Program-made: the position numbers and the translations under genes | From: Nitrospirota bacterium | Lineage (GTDB): Bacteria > JACPQY01 | NCBI GenBank assembly: GCA_016190245.1 | Contig: JACPQY010000001.1 | Span: 1-46,032, forward strand | DNA length: 46,032 bases | Direction: 5' to 3' | Shown here: piece by piece, positions 8,623 to 17,490 of the stretch | Position numbering within the stretch: the first letter of the stretch is position 1 | Layout of the letters: each line of letters starts with the position of its first letter | The notes under the pieces: generated by a model | What the model was told of the DNA's origin: nothing | The model's input: only the letters and a program-made list of their open reading frames with translations | Database searches by the model: none

Positions 8623-11600
8623 TCAGAGGCGATCCAGGATGGGATTGAGGAGGGAGGAGGCCAGGTCGCTCAGCACGGTGAGGACGTTGTCCTCGAAGGG
8701 CCGGAGGGGCGTGTCGCGGGAAGCGCGGCTGATGCAGACGATGGCGCGGACGGTGTTGTCTGAGATCACCGGCAGGCAGACGGCGGCGGCGAGGCCGCGT
8801 GCGCGGACGTCGGCGGGTCTCCGCGGGGAAACGCGTGCGATCGCAGGCTTCCGGTCGCGCAGCGCTTCCTGGAGGGCGGCATCGAAAAAGGATCGCCCGG
8901 GTTCGGGTGTCGCAGGGCTTTGCCGTTCTCCCGTCCAGGGCGAAGAGACTCGCGGGCCCTCGCACAGTGCGAGGATCGCGCGCTCCGCGCCGAAGAACCG
9001 TTTCAGGGCCTCCAGGAATTCGGTCAGGGCCGTTGCCGGAGGGCGCTGCGGGGCCAGCAAGGCGCGAAGGGCGACGAGAAGGTGCAGGGTATCGGAGGTG
9101 GTTCGATCTCGCGGCTCATGTCCCACGCTCCGGCGGCGGACGGCGTGCGGGGGGGGGGCGTGTCCCTCGCCGAGGAGGGAGGTCCCCTCCGCGCCGGAGG
9201 TTTTCTGTTCGTCCCGCCGTGGGAAATGCCCCGCCGTGGAGCCGCCTCCGGGGAGCGGCGCGATGCCGGGCAGCGTGGGCGGTGATGGAACAGGTTCGGT
9301 GCGGGGGTGGCTGCGGGCCACCGCCATCTGAGACACGATTTTCTGACGGAGTTCCGGGTCGGAGGGACTCAGGTGATCGGCGCGCCCGAGCGCCTCGGTG
9401 AGAAGCAGTTCGGCGGCTTGCGGTTGTTGGGGCAGCACGGCGCGGGCCGTGAGATAGGCCAAGAGGGCCTCGGCTCGGGTGGAAGGGTGGCGCGCAACTT
9501 CGTCATTCGCGGTTTTCAGTTCCAGGCGGGCCTCCTCGTCCCGATGGAGATCGAGGAGAAGCTCGATGGCTTTCAGGCGCGTGCGCATGCGATCGGGGGC
9601 GAGGTCCAGGCGATCGAAGAGGCCTGCCGCCTTTTGAGCCTCGGAGAGGGCCCGATGGTGATCGCCCAGACGCTGAAAATTCTCCGAGCGACCCAGGCGG
9701 GCCAGGGCTTCGAGTTGGGGCATCCCGAGGTTCTGGGCCAGCCCGATGGATTCGGACAGGGCATTCTCGGCGCCTTGGAGATCGCCGAGGAGCGTGCGGA
9801 GGGCGCCCATGTTGTAGAGTGTTCGGGCCTCGTAGGCGCGATCGGCGATCCGGCGAAACAGAACGAGCGCCCGGCCGTACGACTTGGCAGAAGTCTCGAT
9901 GTCCCCTTGGCGGTGCGAACAGACGCCGAGGTTGACATCCGCCAGGGCCAGCCCCCGCAGATCACCGATCTCCTGACAGAGGGCGGCACAGGACTGGAAG
10001 AGCGGGGCGGCCTGGCGGATGTCGCCTGATGCGACGTAGGCGGATCCGAGCGAATTCAGGGCCAGCGCGCGTCTTGCCAGGTGCCCCGACCGTTCGCTGT
10101 CCGTGCAGTTCTCGCGGAAGAGGGCCAGCGCGGCGTCGATTTCACCTCGATAGAAATGGCACTTGGCGCGGACGTGACGAAAGGACATTGTCTGGTCCAT
10201 GGTGCAGGCCCGTTCTCCTGACAAGTAGAGAGCGCACATGTTTGTCGCCTCGGCGTAGCGGGCCTGTTCGAGGAGGATGTCGGCGAGGAGCGCGTCAACT
10301 TCCGGCAGGCGGGCATGGTTCTGGAGCCGATGGCGCAGGTCGGCGACCCGCTCCGTGGCGCCGGCGAGGTCGCCCCCGAATCGCAGGGAGCGCGCCAGGC
10401 CGAGCGTGAGGTCGATACGTTCGTCCGGGGCGGCGGCCTCATGGAGGAGCGTTGCGTATGTCCGGCCCGCCTCCGGAAAGCGCCCGGTGGCCAGCTGAGC
10501 CTCCGCAAGGAGGCGTGCCATGGCCTGGCGATAGGGCGCCTCGACGCGCGTGAGGTGCGGTTCCTGGTCCTCGAAGAAGCGGAGGACCCGCTCGGCCTGT
10601 TGGAGGCGCAGAAGGAGGGCCAGTTCCGGTCCGGCGATCTGAAAGCCCGTTTCGGGCCGGCCGCCAAGGATGAAGTGCCGGGCGCGCTGGAGTGATGATC
10701 CCAGCAAGTCGGATTCTCGGGCGATGGAAGACGGGCTCAGGCGATCCCATTTCTCGGCCAGTGTCAGGTGCATCCGCTGGGCCTCGGGAGGCGAAAGGCC
10801 TGCCAGCACGGCGGATCGGCGCAGATCGGTCGCCGGCCGCCATCCCCGCGCCCCTCTCTGAACCCAGCCGGTTTCCGCGAGACGGCGGAGGGCGGACAGC
10901 AGATCCGCACCGTCCTCCGCATGGAGGGTCAGAATATCGTGTTCGGTCAGTTCGACCGCGGTGACGCTCATCCAACGGAGAGCGGCGCGCTCCAATTCGG
11001 GGAGTTGCTGGAGCTCTTCTGCGTGCCACGAAGCCAGGCCGGCGACGCCTCTGTCCCGGGACATCTCGATGGCGTCCAGTTGGCCCTCGATATCCTCTCC
11101 GGGTCGGAGAAGGTTCGTTGCCGCGAGTCGGAGATACTCGACGGCGAGGCCGGCGACGCCCTCCGTCCGGTCCAGGAGAATTCGCACGAACCGTTCCGGA
11201 ACGGCGGGGATTCCGAGGAGGCGGCGGATGACGGAACGGGCTCGATCATGACCCCACGCCGTGAGATCGAGTCTGAGATCGGGGCTCAGCGCCGCGCCGC
11301 ACTCTCGCGATGAGACGGTCGCCAGGACAAAAAGTCGGGGGTTTGAAGGGCCTTGCGGGGCGGAGGATTCCTCCCTCAGGCGCTGCGCGAGGGAGGCGAG
11401 GAAGGCGCGAAGTCCGTCCCTGCGGTCCAGATCGTCAACGAGGAGGACCCGGTCGCGTTCGCCCCAGAGGTGAAGGAGGGCCTCCGCCCACTTCTCGAGG
11501 AGCTGGGCCTTCCTGAGGCCGGGGTCTGTGTCCAGCAAGGGTGCGTCGGGTGATGAAGCGAATCGTGCCGGCAGGAGTTCCTTGAGGAATGGGCCGTGGT

Positions 11601-12828
11601 GGTCGACGGCTGCGGCGTCGGAGGAATCCAGAAGGCGCTCGAACAGCGTGTGAAGGTCTTGACCGGGTTCGGTGAGGGCGATGGGGTCGAAATCGTGGGT
11701 TTCGGCGTGGCGCCGGAACTCGTCGAGGAGGGGGGATTTTCCGCTCAGGGGCGGTCCGGTGAGGAGGCCGATGAAGAGCGATCGGGGATGCCCCCGGAAG
11801 GTTTCGAAGGCGGAGACGAGCCGTTGGAGCTCCTCTTGGCGACCCGCGAGAACGGCCGTGGTCTTGTCCGGGAAGCGGAGCCGACCCGGTTCGATGGGGA
11901 AGGATCGGCCCGAGAGGGCGTTCAGGCGACGGATCACGTCGTTGGCCGACCAGAACCGGTCCCTCGGGTTGGGTTGCAGGAGGGTGACGATCACATCCCG
12001 GAAATGCGCCGGCGTGTCGGGCGGGAACTCTCCTGGCGATGGGGCGCTGCGGTTCTTCAATTCATTGACGATCTGTGCGACGTCCAGGGGAACGGGGCGG
12101 CGGCTGCGTTTCCCGCGTCGTTCGAGACCGCGGGCCGCCTGGTAGAAGGTCAGCGCGAGTGAATACAAGTCGGCGCGACCATCGATGGATCCGACCTGCG
12201 CGAGCTCAGGGGCGATGAAGGGGAAGGTTCCGGCAAGGAGTCGTTGCCTGCGCGAGGTGGCTGCGTCGCAGGCGATCCCGAAATCCAGGATCTTCGGGAT
12301 CGGTGGCGAATCGGGGGCCTTGTCGGGCACGAGGATATTCGCCGGCTTGATGTCCAGGTGCACGATTCCCTGCTGATGGAGGTACTCGAGCCCCTGGAGG
12401 AGGAGGACGAACAGACGCAGACGTTCATCCCAGTCGGCGCGCGCGAGGACTTCGTCGAGGCGATGCCCGATCACGAGATCCTCCGTCAGATAGCGGGTTC
12501 CGCTCTCGGGGTCGTAGAGCACGTCGTGCACTTGGGCCAGGCTGGGGTGCCGCAGGCGGGACAGGATCTCGAGTTCTCGCCGCGCGGACCCTGACCCCCG
12601 GCTGGTGTCACGGAGGAAGAACTCCTTGACCGCCACCTGCCGATGGAGGACGCGGTCGAAGGCCCGATAGACGCGTCCGAAGGCACCTTGCCCGAGGGGT
12701 TCCAGCAACTCCAGGCGGCTCAGGACGACATGCGGGTGGAAGGGCGGTCCGGACGGCGCTGCCCGCCCTTGCGCAGGGCGCCGGCGGCGGGACGGAACGC
12801 CGGATCGGCCCCGACCGCGCTGTATCAC
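8623..12828 (-). CDS. Ser/Thr protein kinase with STAND-like ATPase, TPR and GAF domains
   Basis: 1401 aa, GTG start. Kinase domain about 38-305: glycine loop GQGAFG (46-51), Lys68 (VAVKEF), Glu85, catalytic loop HLDIKPAN (157-164), DFG 182-184, APE 206-208, so it should be active. An ATPase follows: Walker A GPPLSGKS (358-365), Walker B VLLVDDLD (461-468). Residues about 700-1180 are helical repeats of TPR type, and the last 170 residues are a GAF-like sensor (LCEGPR, then AVCLPVISDNTVRAIVCIS). This architecture resembles the PknK-like kinases of myxobacteria and relatives. No membrane segment is evident, so it should be cytoplasmic. It starts 45 bases after the Ig-like lipoprotein stop in the same direction; the pair is a likely operon. 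Confidence 0.9.
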   Translation of the reverse strand: MIQRGRGRSGVPSRRRRPAQGRAAPSGPPFHPHVVLSRLELLEPLGQGAFGRVYRAFDRVLHRQVAVKEFFLRDTSRGSGSARRELEILSRLRHPSLAQVHDVLYDPESGTRYLTEDLVIGHRLDEVLARADWDERLRLFVLLLQGLEYLHQQGIVHLDIKPANILVPDKAPDSPPIPKILDFGIACDAATSRRQRLLAGTFPFIAPELAQVGSIDGRADLYSLALTFYQAARGLERRGKRSRRPVPLDVAQIVNELKNRSAPSPGEFPPDTPAHFRDVIVTLLQPNPRDRFWSANDVIRRLNALSGRSFPIEPGRLRFPDKTTAVLAGRQEELQRLVSAFETFRGHPRSLFIGLLTGPPLSGKSPLLDEFRRHAETHDFDPIALTEPGQDLHTLFERLLDSSDAAAVDHHGPFLKELLPARFASSPDAPLLDTDPGLRKAQLLEKWAEALLHLWGERDRVLLVDDLDRRDGLRAFLASLAQRLREESSAPQGPSNPRLFVLATVSSRECGAALSPDLRLDLTAWGHDRARSVIRRLLGIPAVPERFVRILLDRTEGVAGLAVEYLRLAATNLLRPGEDIEGQLDAIEMSRDRGVAGLASWHAEELQQLPELERAALRWMSVTAVELTEHDILTLHAEDGADLLSALRRLAETGWVQRGARGWRPATDLRRSAVLAGLSPPEAQRMHLTLAEKWDRLSPSSIARESDLLGSSLQRARHFILGGRPETGFQIAGPELALLLRLQQAERVLRFFEDQEPHLTRVEAPYRQAMARLLAEAQLATGRFPEAGRTYATLLHEAAAPDERIDLTLGLARSLRFGGDLAGATERVADLRHRLQNHARLPEVDALLADILLEQARYAEATNMCALYLSGERACTMDQTMSFRHVRAKCHFYRGEIDAALALFRENCTDSERSGHLARRALALNSLGSAYVASGDIRQAAPLFQSCAALCQEIGDLRGLALADVNLGVCSHRQGDIETSAKSYGRALVLFRRIADRAYEARTLYNMGALRTLLGDLQGAENALSESIGLAQNLGMPQLEALARLGRSENFQRLGDHHRALSEAQKAAGLFDRLDLAPDRMRTRLKAIELLLDLHRDEEARLELKTANDEVARHPSTRAEALLAYLTARAVLPQQPQAAELLLTEALGRADHLSPSDPELRQKIVSQMAVARSHPRTEPVPSPPTLPGIAPLPGGGSTAGHFPRRDEQKTSGAEGTSLLGEGHAPPPHAVRRRSVGHEPRDRTTSDTLHLLVALRALLAPQRPPATALTEFLEALKRFFGAERAILALCEGPRVSSPWTGERQSPATPEPGRSFFDAALQEALRDRKPAIARVSPRRPADVRARGLAAAVCLPVISDNTVRAIVCISRASRDTPLRPFEDNVLTVLSDLASSLLNPILDRL

Positions 12829-12873
12829 CTGGGCCTTCGGGGCCGATCGGCCCGGGTGAGTCGAACCCCGGGT

Positions 12874-15800
12874 TCAGTAGCGATCGAGCGAGAAATGGAA
12901 TGTCTCATAGTTCGAGCTCGCCACTGTGTCCGCGTGAATCTCGAAGTTCGAAGGTTGGGACCACCCCGTTCCGGTCCAGAGCTTGCAACGCATATCGTCG
13001 TCCGTCCCCCCGCCGGGGGCGGAGACGCCGCAGAGAATCATCAGGTTGTCATTGAGGCTGGACGCCAGTTTGATGGCTGTCACATTGTTCTGCCAGTTGT
13101 CGCCGCCCACGTCCGCGGCGTTGGCGGCGAGGTCTGTCGTGGACCAGGAGGCTTCGCCGCCACAGCAGGTGTACGTGGCGAATTTCACGGTTGTGGAACC
13201 CGCGTCCACGTAGGCGAAAAGGGCCTGCCCGTTGTCCCGGCCCCAGGCCACATCGATCGTGGAACTGGGGATGGTCGCGCTGGGCCGCGTGATCGAGGTG
13301 TCGCGAGCGGGTGGGGGAGGCGTGGTCTCGAAGGCGTTTCCGTTCCAGATTCCGTCGAAAAGCTCGCCCGCGGAATCGCGCACCGCCAGAGCGATCGCAT
13401 TTGAGGTGTTCCGGGGGTCCGAAGCCATGCGCAGGACCTCGGCGCAGCCGGTGGGGGTGTAGGGAGTGTTTGGGGCGAGGGGTGTCCAGGAACTGCCCGT
13501 TCCGGGGTAGGTCCAGCACTGCATGACGGGGGTCGCGGCATACGCGCCGGAGCATCCGAGCCCCTCCCCTGATTGGGTCTCCCAAGCAAAGCCGAAGCCT
13601 TCGAGATTTTGGCCGGCGGCGTTGGCGGGGTCTGAGGTGCAGCCGGTGTTCGTCAGCTCCGCGGCGGTTTCGAAGGTATTGGTCACCCCGTTCCAGCGGG
13701 CGGCGCCCACCTTCTGGGCACCTTGGTCTCCCACGTCCGTGGCGATGAGCAGGATGCTGTCGGAAGGTGCAGCTTTGGACACAAGCCTCACCCAGAGGGC
13801 CGTTGTGGCCGCGGAGAAGAAGGAGAAGGTCACGGGACCGCTCAGGGTTCGGGTCGAATCGTCCCACCGATGACTGCGAAGCAGAGTATCCGCGGCGACC
13901 TGGTTCTCATAGACGATCAGGGCGTCGCCGGATGCGGCCTCGAAGGCGATATCGAACCCCCTGTAGTCGTCGTTGGCCGGTGAGTTCACGCAGGTCGTGC
14001 AGGAGGCGGGAAACTGGCCGTTGCAGTTCGTGCCTCCCCCCGTGTTCCATCCGTTGGCATCGGCATCGTAGCACTGGAGCATGAATTCACCATTGGCCGC
14101 GAGGATGCCCAGGAGCTTCATGTTGCGGGTGGGTGACTGGCGGAGGACGATGAACTGCATGCCGGCCCCTGGAGCCGAGGGTAGATTATCGGCGGTGGAG
14201 CCGAACTCCACGCCACTCCACGTTTTGGACTTCGGGAGCCCAAAGCCTTCGATGGTGTAGACGATCTGGCCGGTGGCCCGGGTGGCATCGCGCTTTTCCT
14301 CGGTGTTCTGGTCCGTGTTGCCCAACGGGTCTCGCGAACGGGCTCGGAAGAAGTAACGTGTCCCCATGGTGAGGCTTGTCACGCCGTACGATGTCGCGCC
14401 AGCGGAGCTCGTGTACGTTGTTGTGAAGGTGGCGCAGGCGCCGGCCGTCGTGGCCTGGCAGATCTCGTACACGAGTTGACTGGAGGCGGAGACGGCGTCC
14501 GTGGCGGCCGGCCACGTCAGGCTGATCTGACTCGCCGAGGCGGCCGTGGCGGATCCGAGGCCGGCAAAGGTGGGGGCGTTCGCGTCAACCTGCCAGGTGT
14601 GGAGCGCAGGCGTGGAGTCGGCGTTGCCCGCGGCGTCCAGGGCGCGCACCTGGAAGGTGTGGAGGGTATCGGTGAGCGAAGTGTAATTCTTGGGGCTCGT
14701 ACATGAAGCAAAGGCCGAAGCGTCGAGGGTGCACTCGAAAAGTGGTGTGGCGTCGGAGGAGGAGAAAGAGAAGGTGGCGATCGAGGAGGGCGATGGGTTG
14801 TTGGGTGTCGAGGTCAGCGTGGTTTGGGGGGGTGTGGAATCGATGGTCCAGGAGCGGGAGGCCGTTGAGACGTTGCCGGCCGCGTCCGTGGCCATAGCCT
14901 GGAACGTGTGGACTCCGTCCACGAGCGCGGTGTACGCGGCGGGTGAGGTACACGCTTCGTAGAAGCCGGTGTCGAGCCGGCACTGGAGCATGGCCTGGCT
15001 GTCGTCGGCAGAGAACGAGAACGTGGCCGAGGTCACGCGCGAGGGATCGGCGGGCATGCTCTGGAAAGCTATGACGGGAGGCGTGGTGTCCAGAGTCCAG
15101 GAGTGCGTGGCGGGAGAGGGATCCACGTTGCCCGAGGGGTCCACCGCTCGCACGGAGAAAGTGTGGCTTCCGTCAGTGAGCAGAGAGACCGTGAACGGCG
15201 AACTGCACGAGGAGAAGTCCGAAGCGTCGAGAGAGCACTGGAAAACGGAGGATGCATCCGGGCTGGAGAAGCTGAGCGTTCGGTTGGTCTGACTGCTCAC
15301 GGTTGATTGCTCACTGCTCACGAGGGCGGTATCCGGCGGGGTTCGATCACAGTCGAGCGGGCAGGCGGTTTCGTCCTCGCCGAAGCTGCACGCGCCATCG
15401 CCACAAGTCGGGGCGGGCAGGACCGTGAGCGCGGCCGTCGCCGGGGTCGGATCCCGGTTGCCCCAGAGGTCCACCGCCGCGACGGAGAGGCTGTAGCTCC
15501 CGGACGCGCTGATTCGGACCGTCCATGGCGAGGTGCATTTCACCGCGGGACCGGAGCCCGAAGGACCTGACACTGCGCAGCGGAATTCGCAGGAGGGTTC
15601 GTTGCACGACAGGGAGAGGGCGAAGGGTTGTCCCGCGAGGATCTGGCCGTTCGGCGGGTCGATCGAGGTCTCTGGGGGAGTGATGTCCATTCCGAGATCG
15701 GCGACAACCTGATCGAGATCACCGACGATTTGCTCCGGCGCGATGTCGACTCCCGCAGCCTCTATCTCCTCGCCCAGGAGAGATACGAAGGCCGTTTTGA

Positions 15801-16608
15801 ACTCGGCGACCAGGATGGGTAGTGCAGCCTCGGCCTCGGCAGCGGATGGATAGACGTCGGGATCGAGAATAGCCTGTGCGGCCTCGGCGGGCTTCCCGAG
15901 CGCAATCAGGATGGCTGTTTCCACGAGGTTCGAACGGCCGTCCAGGTCGGAGTCCACTTGGTCCACCGAGTTTTCCTGAAGCCCGGTGAGCCGTGGCGGC
16001 TGGGGGGCGCCTGCGGGATCCTCGTACTCGAACGTGAGGGCCGCGGAAAGCGAAAGGAGAGGGAGGTCTGACGGCACGGATTCGGATGCGGCCACGGAGA
16101 GCGTCACACTGATCTCGTTCGCCCCCGGGCGGATGCTCTCCGCCGGCACCTGGGCGGTCAGCCGAAGGAAGATGCACTCATGCGGCGAGTCTCGGGCGCA
16201 CTCCGCGCCGTTTGTGTTGCGGCGAGGTGGGGCCCCGGGCAGCGCCTGGGGCTCGATCAGGCCCGTCTTGGCGTGCACCTCGACGGTCTGCCGGGACAGA
16301 TGTTCCGAATTCCATTCGATGTCGGCCCCGACCTGCGTCTTCTTTGATAGCACGCCGATCTGTGCGAGAGCGATCGCTTCCTGCGGCTCGAGTTGAACGG
16401 AGATGGCCAAGTGCGTCCGAGTGTCGTCCGGAGACGAGGAATCGGGTCCCAGCCGCTCGACAAGAAGTCTCCCGCCCTGGAGGGAGTCCACCACCGCCCC
16501 CTCAGGCGCAGCGGAGGCTCTCGATTTCCCCCGGTTGCAACCCCCAGCCAGGACTGCGACCACGGCACCACAACCGAGGGCGGACACCCAAGCAGCCCAC
16601 CGGATCAG
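12874..16608 (-). CDS. Large exported Ig-like/FN3 lipoprotein, apparent CTG start
   Basis: 1244 aa if started at the CTG at 16608. No ATG or GTG starts a sensible signal here, but AAGGAGGG lies 7-8 bases upstream of CTG, and the peptide then reads MIRWAAWVSALGCG...LAGGC, a good lipoprotein signal. A TTG at 16665 lacks a ribosome site. About residues 150-250 carry an unknown beta domain. CGDGACSFGEDETAC...C is a myxobacterial-type Cys module. Three or four Ig-like repeats with two Cys and 'HTFxVRAxDxxGN' follow, then an FN3-like module (LVYEICQATTAGAC), then about 400 residues of a propeller-like region with Cys pairs. Likely surface-anchored adhesion or sensing protein. Upstream of and co-oriented with the kinase. 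Confidence 0.78.
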   Translation of the reverse strand: MIRWAAWVSALGCGAVVAVLAGGCNRGKSRASAAPEGAVVDSLQGGRLLVERLGPDSSSPDDTRTHLAISVQLEPQEAIALAQIGVLSKKTQVGADIEWNSEHLSRQTVEVHAKTGLIEPQALPGAPPRRNTNGAECARDSPHECIFLRLTAQVPAESIRPGANEISVTLSVAASESVPSDLPLLSLSAALTFEYEDPAGAPQPPRLTGLQENSVDQVDSDLDGRSNLVETAILIALGKPAEAAQAILDPDVYPSAAEAEAALPILVAEFKTAFVSLLGEEIEAAGVDIAPEQIVGDLDQVVADLGMDITPPETSIDPPNGQILAGQPFALSLSCNEPSCEFRCAVSGPSGSGPAVKCTSPWTVRISASGSYSLSVAAVDLWGNRDPTPATAALTVLPAPTCGDGACSFGEDETACPLDCDRTPPDTALVSSEQSTVSSQTNRTLSFSSPDASSVFQCSLDASDFSSCSSPFTVSLLTDGSHTFSVRAVDPSGNVDPSPATHSWTLDTTPPVIAFQSMPADPSRVTSATFSFSADDSQAMLQCRLDTGFYEACTSPAAYTALVDGVHTFQAMATDAAGNVSTASRSWTIDSTPPQTTLTSTPNNPSPSSIATFSFSSSDATPLFECTLDASAFASCTSPKNYTSLTDTLHTFQVRALDAAGNADSTPALHTWQVDANAPTFAGLGSATAASASQISLTWPAATDAVSASSQLVYEICQATTAGACATFTTTYTSSAGATSYGVTSLTMGTRYFFRARSRDPLGNTDQNTEEKRDATRATGQIVYTIEGFGLPKSKTWSGVEFGSTADNLPSAPGAGMQFIVLRQSPTRNMKLLGILAANGEFMLQCYDADANGWNTGGGTNCNGQFPASCTTCVNSPANDDYRGFDIAFEAASGDALIVYENQVAADTLLRSHRWDDSTRTLSGPVTFSFFSAATTALWVRLVSKAAPSDSILLIATDVGDQGAQKVGAARWNGVTNTFETAAELTNTGCTSDPANAAGQNLEGFGFAWETQSGEGLGCSGAYAATPVMQCWTYPGTGSSWTPLAPNTPYTPTGCAEVLRMASDPRNTSNAIALAVRDSAGELFDGIWNGNAFETTPPPPARDTSITRPSATIPSSTIDVAWGRDNGQALFAYVDAGSTTVKFATYTCCGGEASWSTTDLAANAADVGGDNWQNNVTAIKLASSLNDNLMILCGVSAPGGGTDDDMRCKLWTGTGWSQPSNFEIHADTVASSNYETFHFSLDRY

Positions 16609-16630
16609 ACTCGGTCCCTCCTTACGAGAT

Positions 16631-16644
16631 CTACCGTACGGTAG
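16631..16644. promoter_or_regulatory. Perfect 14-base palindrome upstream of the Ig-like lipoprotein
   Basis: CTACCGTACGGTAG is a perfect palindrome, ending 10 bases before the AAGGAGGG ribosome site of the gene starting at 16608. It lies between that gene and the divergent antitoxin gene. Its place fits an operator or an early mRNA stem. No regulator can be named. Confidence 0.4.
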
Positions 16645-16696
16645 TCTAGGCTTGAGGGGATGCAAGGTCAAGGGTGGCACTCTCCCCGGAATTGCA

Positions 16697-16725
16697 TTGA
16701 CAGGGATAGGTATGTTGAGTAGCAT
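16697..16725 (+). promoter_or_regulatory. Probable sigma-70-like promoter of the MazEF-type pair
   Basis: TTGACA at 16697-16702, a 17-base spacer, and TAGCAT at 16720-16725 (4 of 6 matches to TATAAT). The antitoxin ATG is at 16762. The -35 is a full consensus match in an otherwise GC-rich sequence, and the surrounding 80 bases are AT-rich. Confidence 0.5.
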
Positions 16726-16727
16726 CA

Positions 16728-16745
16728 CTATGGTCATAGCTATGA
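16728..16745. promoter_or_regulatory. Overlapping palindromes, candidate antitoxin operator
   Basis: TCATAGCTATGA (16734-16745) is a perfect 12-base palindrome, and CTATGGTCATAG (16728-16739) overlaps it with only its central pair unmatched. Both sit between the -10 and the ribosome site of the antitoxin gene, the usual place for autorepression by a ribbon-helix-helix antitoxin. Confidence 0.45.
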
Positions 16746-16761
16746 TGAGAGGGGACGAGCG

Positions 16762-16995
16762 ATGAAGACGGTACAGATGACGTTGGATGAAGACTTGGTC
16801 TCTCAGGTGGATCGAGCGGCCGGCCGCTTGGGGACGACGCGCTCGGCCTTTGCGCGGAGGGCTCTGCGGGAAGCCTTGGAGAAACTTCGCTCCCTTGAGC
16901 TGGAGCGGAAGCACCGGGACGGATACGCCCGCAAACGCGCGCAAAGCGGCGAGTTCTCCGTTTGGGAGACGGAACAGGTCTGGGGCGACGAGTGA
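16762..16995 (+). CDS. Ribbon-helix-helix antitoxin of a MazEF-type pair
   Basis: 77 aa. MKTVQMTLDEDLVSQVDRAA is the beta strand and first helix of a CopG/MetJ-type ribbon-helix-helix DNA-binding domain, followed by LGTTRSAFARRALREAL, the second helix. The acidic tail (SVWETEQVWGDE) is the expected toxin-binding segment. It would neutralise the MazF-like toxin and repress the pair from the palindromes at 16728-16745. Stop overlaps the toxin start in GTGA (16992-16995). Confidence 0.87.
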   Translation: MKTVQMTLDEDLVSQVDRAAGRLGTTRSAFARRALREALEKLRSLELERKHRDGYARKRAQSGEFSVWETEQVWGDE

Positions 16996-17306
16996 GGCGA
17001 GGAGAAATCCGCTGGTACCGGTTTCGGCGACCCGACAAGATGCGTCCCGTCGTGATCCTCACGAGGGATTCGATTCTCGAGTATCTGGGTGAGGTCACCG
17101 TGGCCCCGATCACGAGCACGATTCGGGGGATTCCGTCGGAAGTACGGCTGACGTCTTCCGACGGCATGCCGAGGGAGTGCGCGGTGAACCTGGATCACGT
17201 TCAGACGGTTTCGAAGGGTAGATTGGGGGCGCTGATCGCAACGCTGAGTGCCCGCAAGATGCTGGAGCTTCGCTCCGCCTTCCTGTTCGCCCTGGTACCA
17301 TGTTGA
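16992..17306 (+). CDS. mazF: MazF/PemK-type endoribonuclease toxin
   Basis: 104 aa from the GTG at 16992, chosen because it overlaps the antitoxin stop in GTGA and gives the family's usual first motif, RRGEIRWYRF. MazF enzymes cut mRNA at short sequences. KMRPVVILTRD, then VAPITSTIRGIP and AVNLDHVQTVSKGRLG are the conserved Arg, Thr and strand motifs. Full length for the family. A perfect 11-base inverted repeat overlaps its stop codon. Confidence 0.87.
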   Translation: MRRGEIRWYRFRRPDKMRPVVILTRDSILEYLGEVTVAPITSTIRGIPSEVRLTSSDGMPRECAVNLDHVQTVSKGRLGALIATLSARKMLELRSAFLFALVPC

Positions 17307-17355
17307 CCAAGTCTTTGAGCGGTTCTGAAATCGGTTCGGTGTGGCAACATGGTAC
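17295..17355. repeat. 11-base inverted repeat over the toxin stop codon
   Basis: GTACCATGTTG (17295-17305) and CAACATGGTAC (17345-17355) are perfect inverted repeats separated by 39 bases. The left copy includes the last coding bases of the toxin gene. No T-run follows, so it is not a standard terminator. It might mark the edge of a transferred module or pair in the mRNA. Confidence 0.4.
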
Positions 17356-17490
17356 ATACGCCCCGCCCCTATTCGGACATAGAGTGTCGAGAGCGGGGCT
17401 ACCGTACCGCGAGCAGGCTGGAAACTGCTCAATGAGTTACTCAACGCGGTACTAGGGTTCTGATCGCGAACGAAAGTCAAACCCGAGACG

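Noticed and set aside
12840-12875. tRNA-like T-arm (GGTTCGACTC) on the minus strand
   Set aside because: No acceptor, D or anticodon stem around it; it lies between two coding genes and the arms are only the self-complementary CCCGGG.
16609-16944. 112-codon N-terminal extension of the Ig-like lipoprotein
   Set aside because: It is antisense to the antitoxin gene, has no homology and hides the signal peptide inside the protein.
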